The position numbers were made by a program, and so were the translations under genes. This document shows positions 21,331-33,570 of a stretch of 57,119 nt of DNA, piece by piece (within the stretch, counting starts at the first letter, position 1; the number at the start of each line of letters is the position of its first letter). The notes beneath the pieces were generated by a model that was given only the letters and a program-made list of their open reading frames with translations, did not search any database and was not told where the DNA came from. Where the stretch lies: NCBI GenBank assembly GCA_030141605.1, contig JAQGDQ010001181.1, positions 1 to 57,119 of the forward strand. Direction: 5' to 3'. The DNA is from Tubiluchus corallicola. Taxonomy: Eukaryota > Priapulida > Priapulimorpha > Priapulimorphida > Tubiluchidae.

Positions 21331-21553
21331 AGTAATCATCCGGTCATTATATAAGAATTATTAACTAATATTTTATCAACAAGCAGCTGGGAAGTGCCAT
21401 GCTTGCATGTCAACAATCTTGCCTGGAGTACGTCCAGCGTTGTTTTATAACATTTCAATATTTGTATATTTGTTTGCATTAGCTGATCCATTAGTGCGCC
21501 ATATTAAACAACCATCATTACTTGCAGCTGCACTATAAACCACCGTCACGGTA

Positions 21554-21843
21554 CATTAGTCATTCACGACGCATCCACTCGATAATTACTACTACTACTG
21601 CAACATTCAAAATTACGCGAATTACGAAAGTGCGCCCCTGTAAAAAAACTTTTTCATCCAAATGGCTTCATAGGTCCTGAACTGCTGAGAAATATTTGTC
21701 GAGATGCATTAGTCGCTCATTGAGCACTCGATAATTACTACGGCAACATTCCACAACAGTGAATATTATGACGCACGTCGAATTGCGAAAGTGCGCACCA
21801 ATGAAAAAATTGTTTATAAATGGCTTCAGAGACCCTGCATGGT
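21554..21843. repeat. Diverged ~150-bp direct duplication
   Basis: Copies begin at 21554 and 21707 and share CATTAGTC, CACTCGATAATTACTAC, GCAACATTC, AATT(A/G)CGAAAGTGCGC and ATGGCTTCA. Confidence 0.5.
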
Positions 21844-21983
21844 TAAGAATATTATTACAGCCTGAAATTTCACAATATTGAAAACGAAAATTGTGTATTA
21901 CGAAACTGGATACCTGTAAAAATTAATTCAGCATATAATAATAGCTTCAGAAATAACGAAACACGGGGGCTTAGTGGCCACCT

Positions 21984-22100
21984 ACGAACAAGCAGAAAAG
22001 GAGGCACAAAAATCAGTAATAAAAGATACGCCACTAATGTAGATAAGAAAAAGTAGTGGTCCAAAGATGGATCGTTGTGGCACCCCACGATCTTCCTGCA
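21984..22100 (-). mobile_element. LINE reverse-transcriptase fragment at the outer edge of the left arm
   Basis: Minus-strand frame VQEDRGVPQRSIFGPLLFLI then YISGVSF. It is the same motif B region as 20068-20215, with R in place of G in GVPQGS. The inverted-repeat match to the window end reaches the GATC just upstream of this motif. Confidence 0.5.
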
Positions 22101-23985
22101 CATAAACCACACACATAACAGACTTTAATTCATATAAACTGTGGTCGTTTTGCTCTCGAGGAGACACTCGTTATTTTTTCCAAGATTGAGGAGACAAAGA
22201 TTCAGAGGGCACGAAAAACACAAGATGAATTCCGGTAGTTGCAACACTGTCACTAAACCCCTAGGGTAAGAGATTCGCCACACTCTTGGCTTCTCAGCTG
22301 CTGCTGATGCTGGGCACAGGAAGTGAAGATCTGTCACTAGCTTCTCTGGCATGCTCTGGGTGAGCTAATGATAACCTGCCGCTGTTATCTGATAATATGC
22401 GTTACACGCGTGAATTAAAATCATTCCATTTACTTTCGCTGACAGACAAATATAGCCCATATTTCATTCCTGGCTTAATGCGTATGCATTACAAGAGCGT
22501 CTACATTAAATTAAACTCTCTTACCAGCGTCATTCTGAAATAACATCGATCCTCACTCTTCACCAGAGGTTCTCAGTGTTGAGGCGCCCTGGGGTGGGAA
22601 AGCTGGCGATGCTGACGCTTATGGATGATACAAGATTTGCAAGGTCTAGGTCTGATCATCTTAATTATAGTTGCGCTGAACAGTGTTTATTGTAATGTTC
22701 ATTAAACTATCACCAAAGAGCTGCAGTCAGGTGTCCATTCTTACAAAGTTATGCGGATATAGAATATACATATTAATCGTTCGGAAAATGGACAATAGAA
22801 TACAACAGTAACTCTCTCGGGTAACTAAAAAATTTTGTGTGTTGTTTATTGTGGGGGGGGGAGGTTAAAATGTGGTATATAAAAAGGGCTACATGACATT
22901 AGAGTGGCATTACTGCCAAAAGTTTGCAAACTACTTCGTACAAGAAAGTATTAGAACCACCCCGAAATAATATTGGATTGGGTTGTCCGTCTTTGTGTGT
23001 CATCTTGGAATAGCTCACTTCATCAAAATAGTTTCGAAACCCAAAACTTTTATTGCAATTATCAGAATGCCGTTTTACATACAGTTACGTTAACACGCTT
23101 GCCCAGGTCTCCATACTTAATTGGATCCTTCACACTGCCTTCCAATGGCCAATGTAACGCAAATTTCGTTGATAAAAGTGACCTGGGCTTCCTTCGTTTC
23201 ATTTAGCTGGCACGGACATTCGTATCAGAATGAGTTTGGCTTCTTTCTCTCTATTCAAGGAGAAGCAGCTTGTTAGAGGATCTTCCACGCAGACTGGGCA
23301 TTTTAGTATGACAGTCAGGATTAGAAAGACACGAGCAGGTAAGCAAACACACCTCAATCAAGCTCATTAAATCGCAAATAAGCAAGCTGAAGAACTGCTG
23401 AGGCTTAACTAAACAAGGCAATTAATCTTGAAGGTGAAACTGTGCAGTAAAAGCGTTACTGATGCATGCACGTACACGTAAACAGTCAATGTTGTCAGAA
23501 AAATGCACGCACGTTGGAACTTGACAATATGCAAGCCACATTAGACACAACTTTGCAAGAACATCTTATACGTCTAATTTTAGATAAGTTAGAACATTAT
23601 CAAGATTTTGGTTTTACTAAACAGTAAAATATGTTCTTGTGCCATTAATAACTCTGCACCACGAAATATACAATATGTAAGACATATCGTCCAAAAGTTA
23701 CCACGTTATCGTGCAAAATACCTGCCAGAACTTAACTAAAAATGATTAATACTAATTGTGTAGCTAAAAATTACGTATACAAACAAGCAGCATGCCACAA
23801 TCGTAAATTAATTACCATCTGCAAACCCAGTACCTAAACAACATAGTACCTTTTAAGTACCACCTGGGAAGGGCACTGACATACAAATATAATTTTCACT
23901 GGTCTATACTGAACTACGGTCACAGAGAGAAGCCATGTTGACACTTCAAAGCAGGGCAAAGCAATCCCAGCAAGCATTTTCCCGG

Positions 23986-24058
23986 GTTAGGTGGCCGAGT
24001 GGTCCAGATTTCGGACTGTATTCACACAATCTTGAGTTCGAGACTAGCGACTGTCAAC
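23986..24058 (+). repeat. tRNA-related sequence, left arm
   Basis: A perfect pol III A box, TGGCCGAGTGG (23992-24002), and a B-box-like GAGTTCGAGAC (24034-24044). The T-stem and acceptor stem do not pair well, so it is a pseudo-tRNA or SINE head. The mirror copy is at 55155-55227. Confidence 0.5.
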
Positions 24059-25335
24059 GCCCTGAATATGTTATTCGTTATTTTGTGTGTTGCATCGTTA
24101 CCTGCATTGTTTGTAAAAATTTATGCAAGTGACTAAATAGTCATTAGTGCTGTGTGTTAAGATGAAAAACGGTAAATAATGTTGTCTTTCTCTTTAACTA
24201 ACATGCCAACGAAAAATGCAAGATTTTTCTTACTAAGAACTGGGTAGATGGTGCCATTGATACGAAAAAATTTCGATTTTACTTTTGTTATGAAATACCA
24301 GATTTTCTTTATAATGATACCAGTATTGCAAGATTTGATGACACCAATTTAGAAAACCTAAAACGTCCTGCTAATCTGTCACAGGTCTCATATGTTCAAC
24401 TACGTGGAAGTTGGAATTGTACATTGTAATTAGGTGCTGTCATCTATGTGCTAATCTTGTTACGTTCTACCAGCTGACTTACCTTCAGTATAATTGTATG
24501 GTCCAGTGAATACATACACACTGGTCCTCTCCCTATCTAAAATTAATGGTTGTTGTGAAGCCTGTGCAACTCTGCCTAGGTCAAGTTCTATATCTGTATA
24601 CTGGCTGTGAAACAGGTTTTACTGACTGTTTTTTGCTTTTTTGCTCAATGTTTAGTGCAGCAGTTTTGCTACTCATATTTTCTGTAGTTCAATAAACACT
24701 TTTCTGTTGTGTGCAGTGCAAATATTTATTATAGATTTTTGGTTCCTATTCATACTTCTCTGTGCTTAAACTCAATCATAACAAACTGACTGAACAGCAA
24801 CTTCAAAAATGACTTTCACAAACTATTATGGTAATTTTTCCAAGGCAATTAAACATGTGGTAGGCTTATTCCAAATGGTAGGAAGGTTATATACCAGCTA
24901 TACACATGAAGCACTTGTTCTCATACCTTGAAGAGAATACGGGACGTGGAAATACCTGCCATAGACCATAATTACACGTCTCCTGCATCAAAGCAATTAA
25001 GACTCGGAGAACCTAAGAGTGAAAGTCCTCCAAGAACACAGAATGTTTGTATGTCTTCCGCGTGTTAGCTTACTGTGTGAGTTCATACAGAGAGAGCTGG
25101 GTTTCCAAGCTATGTGTAAACAACTGAAGTGGCTAAACCTTGGTCAAGGTCACGCAAACACCGTGTCTGTGGTCGAGGGTCTCTCTCAGCGTGAGTGTGA
25201 TGACAGCTTGACTACATTCAGTTAGACGAAGAGTCACAAGGTCACTCGAGGTCACCATTGGTTAAATACACAACTTCCAGCTACAGTCGATGATACGGTA
25301 ATTTATAATGTGCATGTAAATTTCTGATCTTACAG

Positions 25336-25976
25336 CACAAGAAAACCCTTCACTTACGTAAAGCTTAAAAAATTCACATTGAAATTTTATACCACTTACG
25401 TACTGCCTTTTTACGTGCAGGGCTTGCGTCGGCCGTAACGCTGTATAAAACTTGTAAATTTAAACTCCCGTTAGGCGCAGCCATTTTGAAGGTAGGTCGT
25501 TTGAAACAAGTTAAAAAAATAATCAGAGCACTCGTAGCACACATGTTACTAAGTAAAATTTTAAATTACTGTATCTTGTCAATAAGATTAAAAATACATT
25601 TTCGGCTAGCGAGTGGCGCACCCTGGAGGGTAAGCCATCCACATTTTACCAATTGGCACAAACATTTTAAATTATTAGTCTAGTTAAATAAGTCTTTCCA
25701 GTAGGTAAGTCACATGCTAAGCAATGCAGATTTGCATGGAGAATTTTTGGACATAATTTAACATTTCCTTTTCTTCCCCTGATTTACGTGGTGTAGTGAC
25801 GTCATGTAATGGCGGCTTGGGAACAGTATTGCGGGAGATTTAAAATGAGAACAAACAAAAATTCCTTTTAACAAGAGTACGATATACGCGTAAAATTGCT
25901 GTAAAATAGTATCATTTTTTAAGGTAATTTTTCTGAAACCTACTTCAGATACCCATTTTCTTGTCCTTTCAAAAGG
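25336..25976 (+). repeat. Family A, copy A1 (left arm)
   Basis: About 641 bp from CACAAGAAAACCC to CATTTTCTTGTCC. The ends are short inverted repeats (ACAAGAAAA). It contains TGACGTCA (full CRE palindrome) near 25799 followed by TGTAATGGCG. There is no coding capacity. It is a non-autonomous MITE-like family present at least six times in the window. Confidence 0.5.
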
Positions 25977-27419
25977 TTTTCTGTGACTGCTTTAGCGGAG
26001 GTGAGGTGGTACAGTAGAATGGGGTGACACCGTGAGCACAGAAATACAATTCCTGAAATTAATTTAGCTGTTAATTTAAATGCAATAGCTGCTAGCGATG
26101 AGAGTTAGCTAGATATACGTTCTTCTTGAAGCAAGTCGGATTGTAGCAAATAAGGAAACAATATTACGGCAAGGAATTCCAGATATAAGCGATCCGAGGG
26201 AAAAATTGGTGAAACTGTGATTGAAATTGTGTCTGAAAACAGCAAAACACCCGCGTCGCATAAATTTGAAGTTTTCTAATTCATTTCGCTGATGAGGTAA
26301 GCCAATACGGGAAACCTTTCCTGAATTGCTGTCCTATCTTTGTGTTATTTTTTGCTTTAACTTTCCTATTTTACTTTCTGTGTTTGAAGCCAGGGTGCTA
26401 AGTTTGTAAACTTCAGCTGCAAAATGTAAAGATTAATTCATTTATTTCATAAAGCTACGAAACGAAATCCATTTCAAGATGACAAATTGGTAAATTAATA
26501 TAAAAAAATAAAAAGGAGCTAAAAACAAATAGGAAAAAAAATGGATACTACGTTGTCGAAATAAGAACTCACTTACATAACAACTATACGATGTGCACAT
26601 GCATTCCAACCACTAGTAAAACGTAGGGTTGTTACCTCAAATAAGCAGGTTTGAGGTCATGTGAACCAAGCTTAAATAGATGGCATCTGGGAGAGTAACC
26701 AGCTGTAAGGAACGTAAAAGTGATCATCCCAAGCCTTGCAAGTGCACCACAACGAGTTTTCCCTAACAAATGTAACTGCATAAACAAACTACACACAAAA
26801 CAGCGTGTGTGGTTGTGGGACGACACGAGGAAAGGACGACACAAAGACCTCTTTTCAAGGCAAATCAGAATCATGAATAGATTTCACACACCGTCTAGAT
26901 CTATTCAAAACACGACCAAAGTTCTTTTGACAAATAGTGGGAGCTAAAAATATCTGCACTGCATTCCAATTATGCTTAAACCAACCGACACCCATTCAGG
27001 GACTTGTAGATGCAAGAATGCCTGGGCGGGGGTGTAATGGAGGTGACAACACATGGTTGGACAACCAAAACACAATACTATCACAACCTAAACCAGCAGA
27101 AAAACACCGAGAATAGCTACATCCCAAAGAAACGTTCAAAGTCGCAACTTCCTTACAAAAGAGCAGAAAAGTGAGCTGATTTTTACTAGCACGACTGCCA
27201 CTTCACTATCATAAAAGAAAGACCTTGGATCACTCTGCTTCTTTCGTATTCAAGATTATCAAAACACAAGCCACATTCCGTGAAAGACAATGCACTTTCA
27301 TAGCCCTTCAGACCTCTTAAACGATAAGAACGAGGCGTGTAATACATACGTGTAGGGTTTGTAGCAGTGACTCACACGTCTCAGTTACACTCCAAAGTTG
27401 CCATCGTTGGTTTTCTTAT

Positions 27420-28355
27420 ATTCCTTAACGGAAAAGAAAGGGGAATTTTAAAGTGTATCCCAATAAATTTTCCATACAAACTTACATTACTTAACCCTTT
27501 CAGTCCCAAATTATTTTTTTAATAAGAAGAAATTGTTTGGCTTGGCACTTTTGTTCAGTATGTCCATCTTGTTTACACGTAATAATTATTTTTTCTACGT
27601 GTGCCAGCGTGCTAAATATAGCCTGTATCCCACGGGATACATTGGGATTCAATGGAAGCATAAAATGTGCTTCATTTTGCAACTGCTGATAATTTTTTAA
27701 GGTATTTAAGACATTTAGTATGCACGCATGCTGATCTGTACAGAGTCGTCTCTAAAGTACTGTACCTTGCGCAGTTTTTTATGCTATGTAGATTTTCTAG
27801 TTTGGTATTTTATCACCATTTTTAGTCTATTGTTATTGGCTTAAATCAAAATAACTATTAGCAGATCAAATAACTGTCAGTTTTAAAATTTTATTAATTT
27901 TAAAGGCAGAAAATGTTCTCGTATCCCATGGGATACAACGGGTATGAAAGGGTTAATATTACGTTTACCTGGTTCAAAAACTTATGCAATTGGAAAAGCA
28001 AATTCTCAATAAAACTCGCGTCACCTGAAAAACGTCACTCTACTGCCATCCCAGTGTGCACCACTGATTCACCAAAAAACACATTATTGATCTTACTTAC
28101 TGTATGAAGTAATTTGTACTTTTGTTTAGTTAGTGGAAAGTGTGCCACGAATGCTCTGATTTTTTTCAAACTTATGCATTGTTATCTAAACTTGTTTTAA
28201 ACGACTTTTACGGTTGAAATGACTGCACTTAACTGTCATCGCATCAACTTAAATTTACATTTTTTATACAGCAATGCTGCCAACGCACGCCCTAAATGCA
28301 ATAAGACACTAAATAGATCATACAAAGTTTCGGGACTAATTTTTTAACCTTACTC
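27420..28355 (-). repeat. Family A, copy A3, interrupted by a piggyBac-type MITE
   Basis: Minus-strand copy of the A4 subfamily (GGGCGTGCGTTGGCAGCATTGC, GGTGAATCAGTGGTGCACAC, GAACCAGGTAAACGTAA). It is split by the MITE at 27495-27952 at a TTAA that is intact in copy A2 (GTTAAGTAATAT near 29172). The mirror copy is at about 50850-51790. Confidence 0.5.
27495..27952. mobile_element. piggyBac-type MITE (left arm), 458 bp
   Basis: Flanked by TTAA on both sides (27491-27494 and 27953-27956). The ends are CCCTTTCAGTCCCAAA and, inverted, CCCTTTCATACCCGTTG. TTAA duplication with CCC-starting ends is diagnostic of the piggyBac superfamily. Two internal near-palindromes, GTATCCCACGGGATAC (27625) and GTATCCCATGGGATAC (27921), are present. 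There is no transposase; a 60-codon minus-strand frame inside is not recognisable. The mirror copy is at 51256-51713. Confidence 0.5.
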
Positions 28356-28797
28356 GAGAAGAGTGTTTCTTGTGCTTTAACGCCTCCATTGAAATTGCCT
28401 CTAATAACTCGTTCGCCATTATACTTTCACTAATTATTAAAAATATGTGAAATAAATTTCGTTTTTTATTCCAAAGAAGAAATAAGAGATTCTTTCACAA
28501 AACTCACATTTTTATTCAACACCCAAATGTGTTCTTGGAAAAAGAAAAAGCGCTTTACTAAAAAGAGGACAGTACGGAAAAGCTCACAGGAGAAACTTCA
28601 CTATGAGTTTTAAAATTCATACTCACTTTGGACTGCATGAAGAAACTAACTTTTAAACACTGCTAATTCATTTGCTATATACATCGAGCCACACTGCGTG
28701 ATTAAAAGTTCCTTTTTTAACAGTTTAGAGTTCCTCTTCTAATTGAAATTCCTCCTTACTCCCCGCGCTGGGAAAAAACATCCTTTTACACTTAAAC

Positions 28798-29426
28798 CAC
28801 AAGAAAACCCTCCACTTACTTAAAGCTTAAAAAATTCGTCTCCAAATTTTATGCCACTTACATACAACCTTTTCGTATGCAGGGTTTGCATCGGCCGAAA
28901 CGCTGTATAAAACGTGTAAATTTAAACTCCCGCGATGACCGTTAGGCGCAGCCACTTTAATGGTAGTCGTTTAGTTTTGAACATTGAGTGAAATTTGATA
29001 AAATAATCAGAGCATTCGTAGCATACATGTTGCTAATTAAGTAAAATTTTAAATTACTGTATCTTGTCAATAAGATTAAAATACGTTTTTGGTTAGTGAG
29101 TTACCAACTGGCACAAATATTTTAAATTACTAGTCTAGTTACATAAGTCTTTCCAGCAGGTAAGCGAAATGTTAAGTAATATAGATTTGCACGGAAAGTT
29201 TTTTGGGTCATAATTTAACATCGTCTTTTCTTCCTCTGATTTACGTTTGCCTAGTGACGTCATGTAATGGCGCCGTCAGAACAGTATTGCGGGAGATTTA
29301 AAACGAAAACAAACAAAAATTCCTTTCAACGCGAATACGATATGTGTATAAAAATTGCTGTAAAGTAGTACAATTTTTTTAAGGCGATTTTTCTGAAACC
29401 TACTTCAGGTGCTCCTTTTCTTGTCC
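28798..29426 (+). repeat. Family A, copy A2 (left arm)
   Basis: About 629 bp, same boundaries and orientation as A1, including TGACGTCATGTAATGGCG near 29256. The mirror copy is at 49774-50410. The left copy lacks a few bases around 28985-29005 compared with its mirror. C-rich bases 29427-29465 follow. Confidence 0.5.
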
Positions 29427-29867
29427 TTGAACCCCCCTCAAAACACCCCCTCCCCCCCTCCACGGAGGCGACAACTGCTCCAGTTTCAGAATCATTGCAC
29501 TGTAAGAAAAACTTTGACAACAATTCATTGCAGCTGTTGAGCTAGCTAGACTCTGGACGACAGACGAAAAAACTCAAAGCAATTTGTCAACCATGTTTCT
29601 CTAACAATTGCAGCTGTGAAGAGTCAACTCCTAGAAGCTTTAAAGGGTGTTGTCAACCAAACGGTGCTGACAAATGCACTTAATCCAGGCTGTAGCCAGG
29701 CAAAATCTACGTGTCAAAGGGCGCGGTCAACCAGACGAAATTCTCTTTGACAAGTGCTAAGCTGAGGCTAAACAACTGTCTAACAAAATTTCTTGGAGCA
29801 ACCAGGAAAAGTGTATTCTCCACAAAACCCCAGAGAAGACATTTCCAGTTAAAATGACGTAGTTTAC

Positions 29868-29960
29868 TTATAAGTTATAAGTTTATTTATTTCCACTCTG
29901 CATCTAACAGCTATAATAAAAATACAGATAATTTCACTGAAGTAAATATAAATATAAATG
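29868..29960 (-). mobile_element. LINE-like 3' tail, minus strand
   Basis: On the minus strand GTGGAAATAAATAAACTTATAACTTATAAG has an AATAAA signal and a repeated ACTTATA unit, like the tail at 16043-16073. No coding part was identified. Confidence 0.5.
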
Positions 29961-30879
29961 CAATATTATCCAGAAATTACAAAAGAGATTCTTATGCAGC
30001 ACATGCATGTGCAAATTACATTACAGAATAATTTTGATGCATACAGTTTGAGCCTAAAAGCATAGCTTGACAGGCCAAACTGCATGTGGAAATCTTAAAG
30101 AAGTGATTAATAATTGAAATAATAATAATATATACATAAAAGTGGGGGGGAGTAGTGAATGAAAGATGAAATGGAGCGAGAACTAAGAAAAACTGTGATC
30201 ATGATTATAATATGTTCAGTAACCTGTTGAGCTTAGTCACGTTTTATTAAGATTACTGTCGAAAAAGAAAAAGAAAGTAATTAGAATACAGTAGATAAAA
30301 CTATCTATTTAAGAACGCCATTAGCTGTGTACAGCTACCAGCAAAGCAGCCTAAACACTCGACTGCAAGAGAAATTCCTCTGCCCGCAATTATAATCGTT
30401 TTAAAACGACCCACGCTCAAATGCCAGATGACCGTCGGTCAAATACCAAACTTGATTTACAACATGCACACGAGTGGCCGGACATTTGAAACATGTGCTA
30501 CTGACCGCTGCCGAAGTTCCAGTTCTCACGAAGGCACGCAAAGGGGTAATTTGAGCGACCGCATCTTGTAAAATTGAAATCAGACAAATAAACAAGCTCT
30601 CTTCCGAGGGCTCAGTAATGTTTACGCGAACTTATCAGAGAGTTCCCTTAAGTCTCTAACTAAACATCGTCATAACTACTGGTTCCTTGTACTTGAAAAC
30701 ACAATAAACAGGTTGCTTTGTATTTAGCATTATGCCAAGTTCACGAGTTAATTGCATTACAGACAAGGACATCTTGAAGTAGAAAAACATTTGCTATAAA
30801 ACAATGTAGGAAGCAAATAAGAATGCGTGCTCGTCTGAATCAGTTCAAGATTTGCGAGTAGGAAGGCTGCCTTTAATAA

Positions 30880-31190
30880 TAACGACGATGACGACGATGA
30901 TAATGTTGATGGTAGTGATGAAAACAATATGAAAAACCTCCAGTGTCCTTAATAGCAATAACGACGATGACGACGATGTTGATGATGACGATAATGTTGA
31001 CAATATTAGTGAAAACCAATATGAAAAACCTCCAATGTCTTTAACAGTAGTGGCGATCATGACGATGATAATGACGATAATGTTGATGAAAGTGATGAAA
31101 ACAATATAAAAAACCTGCAATGTCTTTAATAGTAATGACGACGACGATGATGATGATGATGATGATGATGATGGTGGTGGTGATAATGTT
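30880..31190. repeat. Four-unit ~85-95-bp GAT/GAC-rich array (left arm)
   Basis: (TTTAATA)GTAAT-GACGACGATG blocks alternate with GTTGAT..AGTGATGAAAACAATAT and GAAAAACCTCCAATGTC. Minus-strand Ile/Val/Ser-rich frames are translations of the repeat. The mirror is at 48010-48330. Confidence 0.5.
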
Positions 31191-32563
31191 GATGACCAGT
31201 ATGAAAACGCACACTATGTTAATGTAAATGTTATACTATGAGGGAAAAACATAACAACTGAATTTAGGCAGCGCTGAAGCTAATCAGTCAATGGATGGGT
31301 AGCTGTCAGTGTGATACTTGCCACAGTGATTCTAGTTGTTTAACTCATAGCGAGAAGACACACTTACACACGAACATAACTTTAACACCTCTGCTGGTGC
31401 ACTGTCTCACGTTGGGGACAAAACATTGATAATTAGTCAGGATCCAGTCCCGCCACAACCATGAACTTTGACAAGGCCCTGACACTCACAGTACAAGGCA
31501 CATTTATGACTATTACACACAGAAAGCACGAGAAAACAACAGGTGTCATTGTTTAACCATGGCTTAGTAATCAGTAATAAGTGACATTCCAGTGGCAAGA
31601 GCGGTAACCTTCCTGAAGGCTTTTCAGCCCCTAATCCACAAAAATGTTCGGCAAACAAACAAAAATGAACAGACAAACACTGCAAATATGAAAGACTGCA
31701 GCCTCTTTGCAACCTGACTGACAGCACAGTTGCATCAGAAGATCAAAAATCGCCCGAAACAGGAAAAAAACGGTTTTTCCAACATCTCCAGTTACAAACT
31801 TCAGTCTAACAAGATTAGGGATGGGGTTATTGATTACGTCATTCAACACGTAGACACACGATACCGCGCGAAGTCGAGAAATGCGCAATTAAAAGCAATC
31901 GAACAAAAGCGCAGACGAAAATCATTAAAATCTGCTTTCTGCCATTCAATCTATGAAGGATAATTAAAGACGATCCCTCTCAAAGTTGATCTTTCGTTGC
32001 GAATTTTGAAATCACTGTTCTTCATTCAGTCTACAGCTACAGACTACAGCTGTTTGTACACTGCAAACTGACTAGGCTTGTAAAAAAACAGCTAACAAAA
32101 ACCCCGCCGCGTATTTCCATTTATTTATTTAGCGAATAAAAGGCCATATTTGCGCTAGCATGCTGTACTTGCGCGCGAAAAGTACCGACAAGTACGGAAA
32201 CCGGCAGTGTGGTCCTGGGGCCCAAGTTTACAACACTTACACGGTGAGCCCTGAGTCAGGACCCATTTCTGACTCCTTACACTCGTCCTGTCTAGCATAG
32301 ACTAACATGAAAATGCAAGACTGATATTAGAAGTTCGCGAAGACAAACAACAAAAACTGCCATTTTGTCATTTATAACTTTTCTAAAAAAGCTGACAAAT
32401 CGCTGACGGTATTCTGTGGGTCTCAGAAGCCAGGACAATGGGTCAGCAGTCTTTGGAAATCTCTTACAGTAGACTACAGTAGACTCCATTTACCGGGCAA
32501 ATATCATTAATAGCAAATTACCTCTTAGCTCCATGTCTACCTTGGTGGAAGTTTACTAATGGC

Positions 32564-32919
32564 CAGGACCTATTTCAGCCTAAGCTAGGCCCGGGGAAGT
32601 GGGGCGTGTGAGGCCCCCTCGGGTTTTGAATTTTCGAACTGCTACAACGCCGGAGAAGCATTTTCGAAGAGAAAATATGGAGGTATACAGTTGTTAAAGG
32701 AAAAAACAATTGAAAGAAAAACTGCTTTATTCTCAAGACCAGTCCTTAATACTTGTCAATACTGGCAAACAGCGCGCGTGCTGCAAGAGAGAGAGAGAGG
32801 AGGCAGTATGTTCACATAAAGCAAAAAATGTTACATTGGCGAGAGGCCCCCCTGGAGGGTGACGCCCCGGGGATGTATCCCCACTTACCCCCCCCCCCCC
32901 CCCCATGAAATAGGCCCTG
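32564..32919. mobile_element. hAT-type MITE, family M (left arm)
   Basis: 356 bp. Ends CAGGACCTATTTCAG and inverted CAGGGCCTATTTCA. The exact 8-bp target duplication CTAATGGC is at 32556-32563 and 32920-32927. Related to 16863-17320 but with a unique middle instead of a long (CT)n. The mirror copy is at 46303-46658. Confidence 0.5.
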
Positions 32920-33570
32920 CTAATGGCTAACATTTCTAATAAGAGTTAGAAGTCGATACACAACAGACACAATGTTATCTATATTATTTATAACATAAGA
33001 GATTTTAAGGCGTTTTATGAATGGCATAGACAAATTTCTATCTTCAGATATTGGAGTGTGCGCCCAACGAGCTTGTTTGAATACCAATAACCTTACGACA
33101 AACCATTCACAAAGTCCTGCTCTCTTACGATTCAATTTAAACAGATTACCTGGCTAAATCACGGTAGCCATCACTGAAAGAGATTCGTGTGGCAGCTGAT
33201 CTCCTTATTAACCTAGATTTTAGTTCGACGGTGCTTCGCTGTAACAGATACCACTTGAGTGGGCAAAATCTTTGGTTTGTATTTCCGACCAAACCAACAA
33301 AAACAGCTTTGTCAAAACACTAGAATGATCAATACAGTGGCGGTGAGGCTTAGTTATGAACGGTAATAAGGCAAAGACTAATAACTGGAGCCGTACTGCC
33401 GAGCGAGGCGTCTTGAAGAATGCGCAAAAATCAATATGCAGCTGAATCCTGTATTTGGGTGTGTTTCTCTCTCTTGCTACTACGATTTCAAAACAAGGCA
33501 AACAATGCTAACAAGATTGATTGTGGTCAAAAAGGACTTTATTTTATTCAATTAAGCCTTAAAGTCAAAC

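Noticed and set aside
22564-22600. CAGAGGTTCTCAGTGTTGAGG resembles a hAT terminal repeat
   Set aside because: Only one end could be seen; no partner end or target duplication found.
23986-24058. Functional tRNA gene
   Set aside because: A and B boxes are good, but the acceptor and T stems do not pair, so it is listed as tRNA-related only.
24820-25230. 68-codon frame (25019-25225) identical in both arms
   Set aside because: No family recognised, no splice sites consistent with an exon, and overlapping stops in related sequence.
26632-26947. 75-80-codon frames on both strands
   Set aside because: No recognisable family. Conservation between arms is nucleotide-level and not evidence of coding.
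31437-31963. Overlapping frames of 77-96 codons on both strands, identical in both arms
   Set aside because: Identity simply reflects arm similarity. No domain, no splice context, and overlapping frames on both strands; no family recognised.
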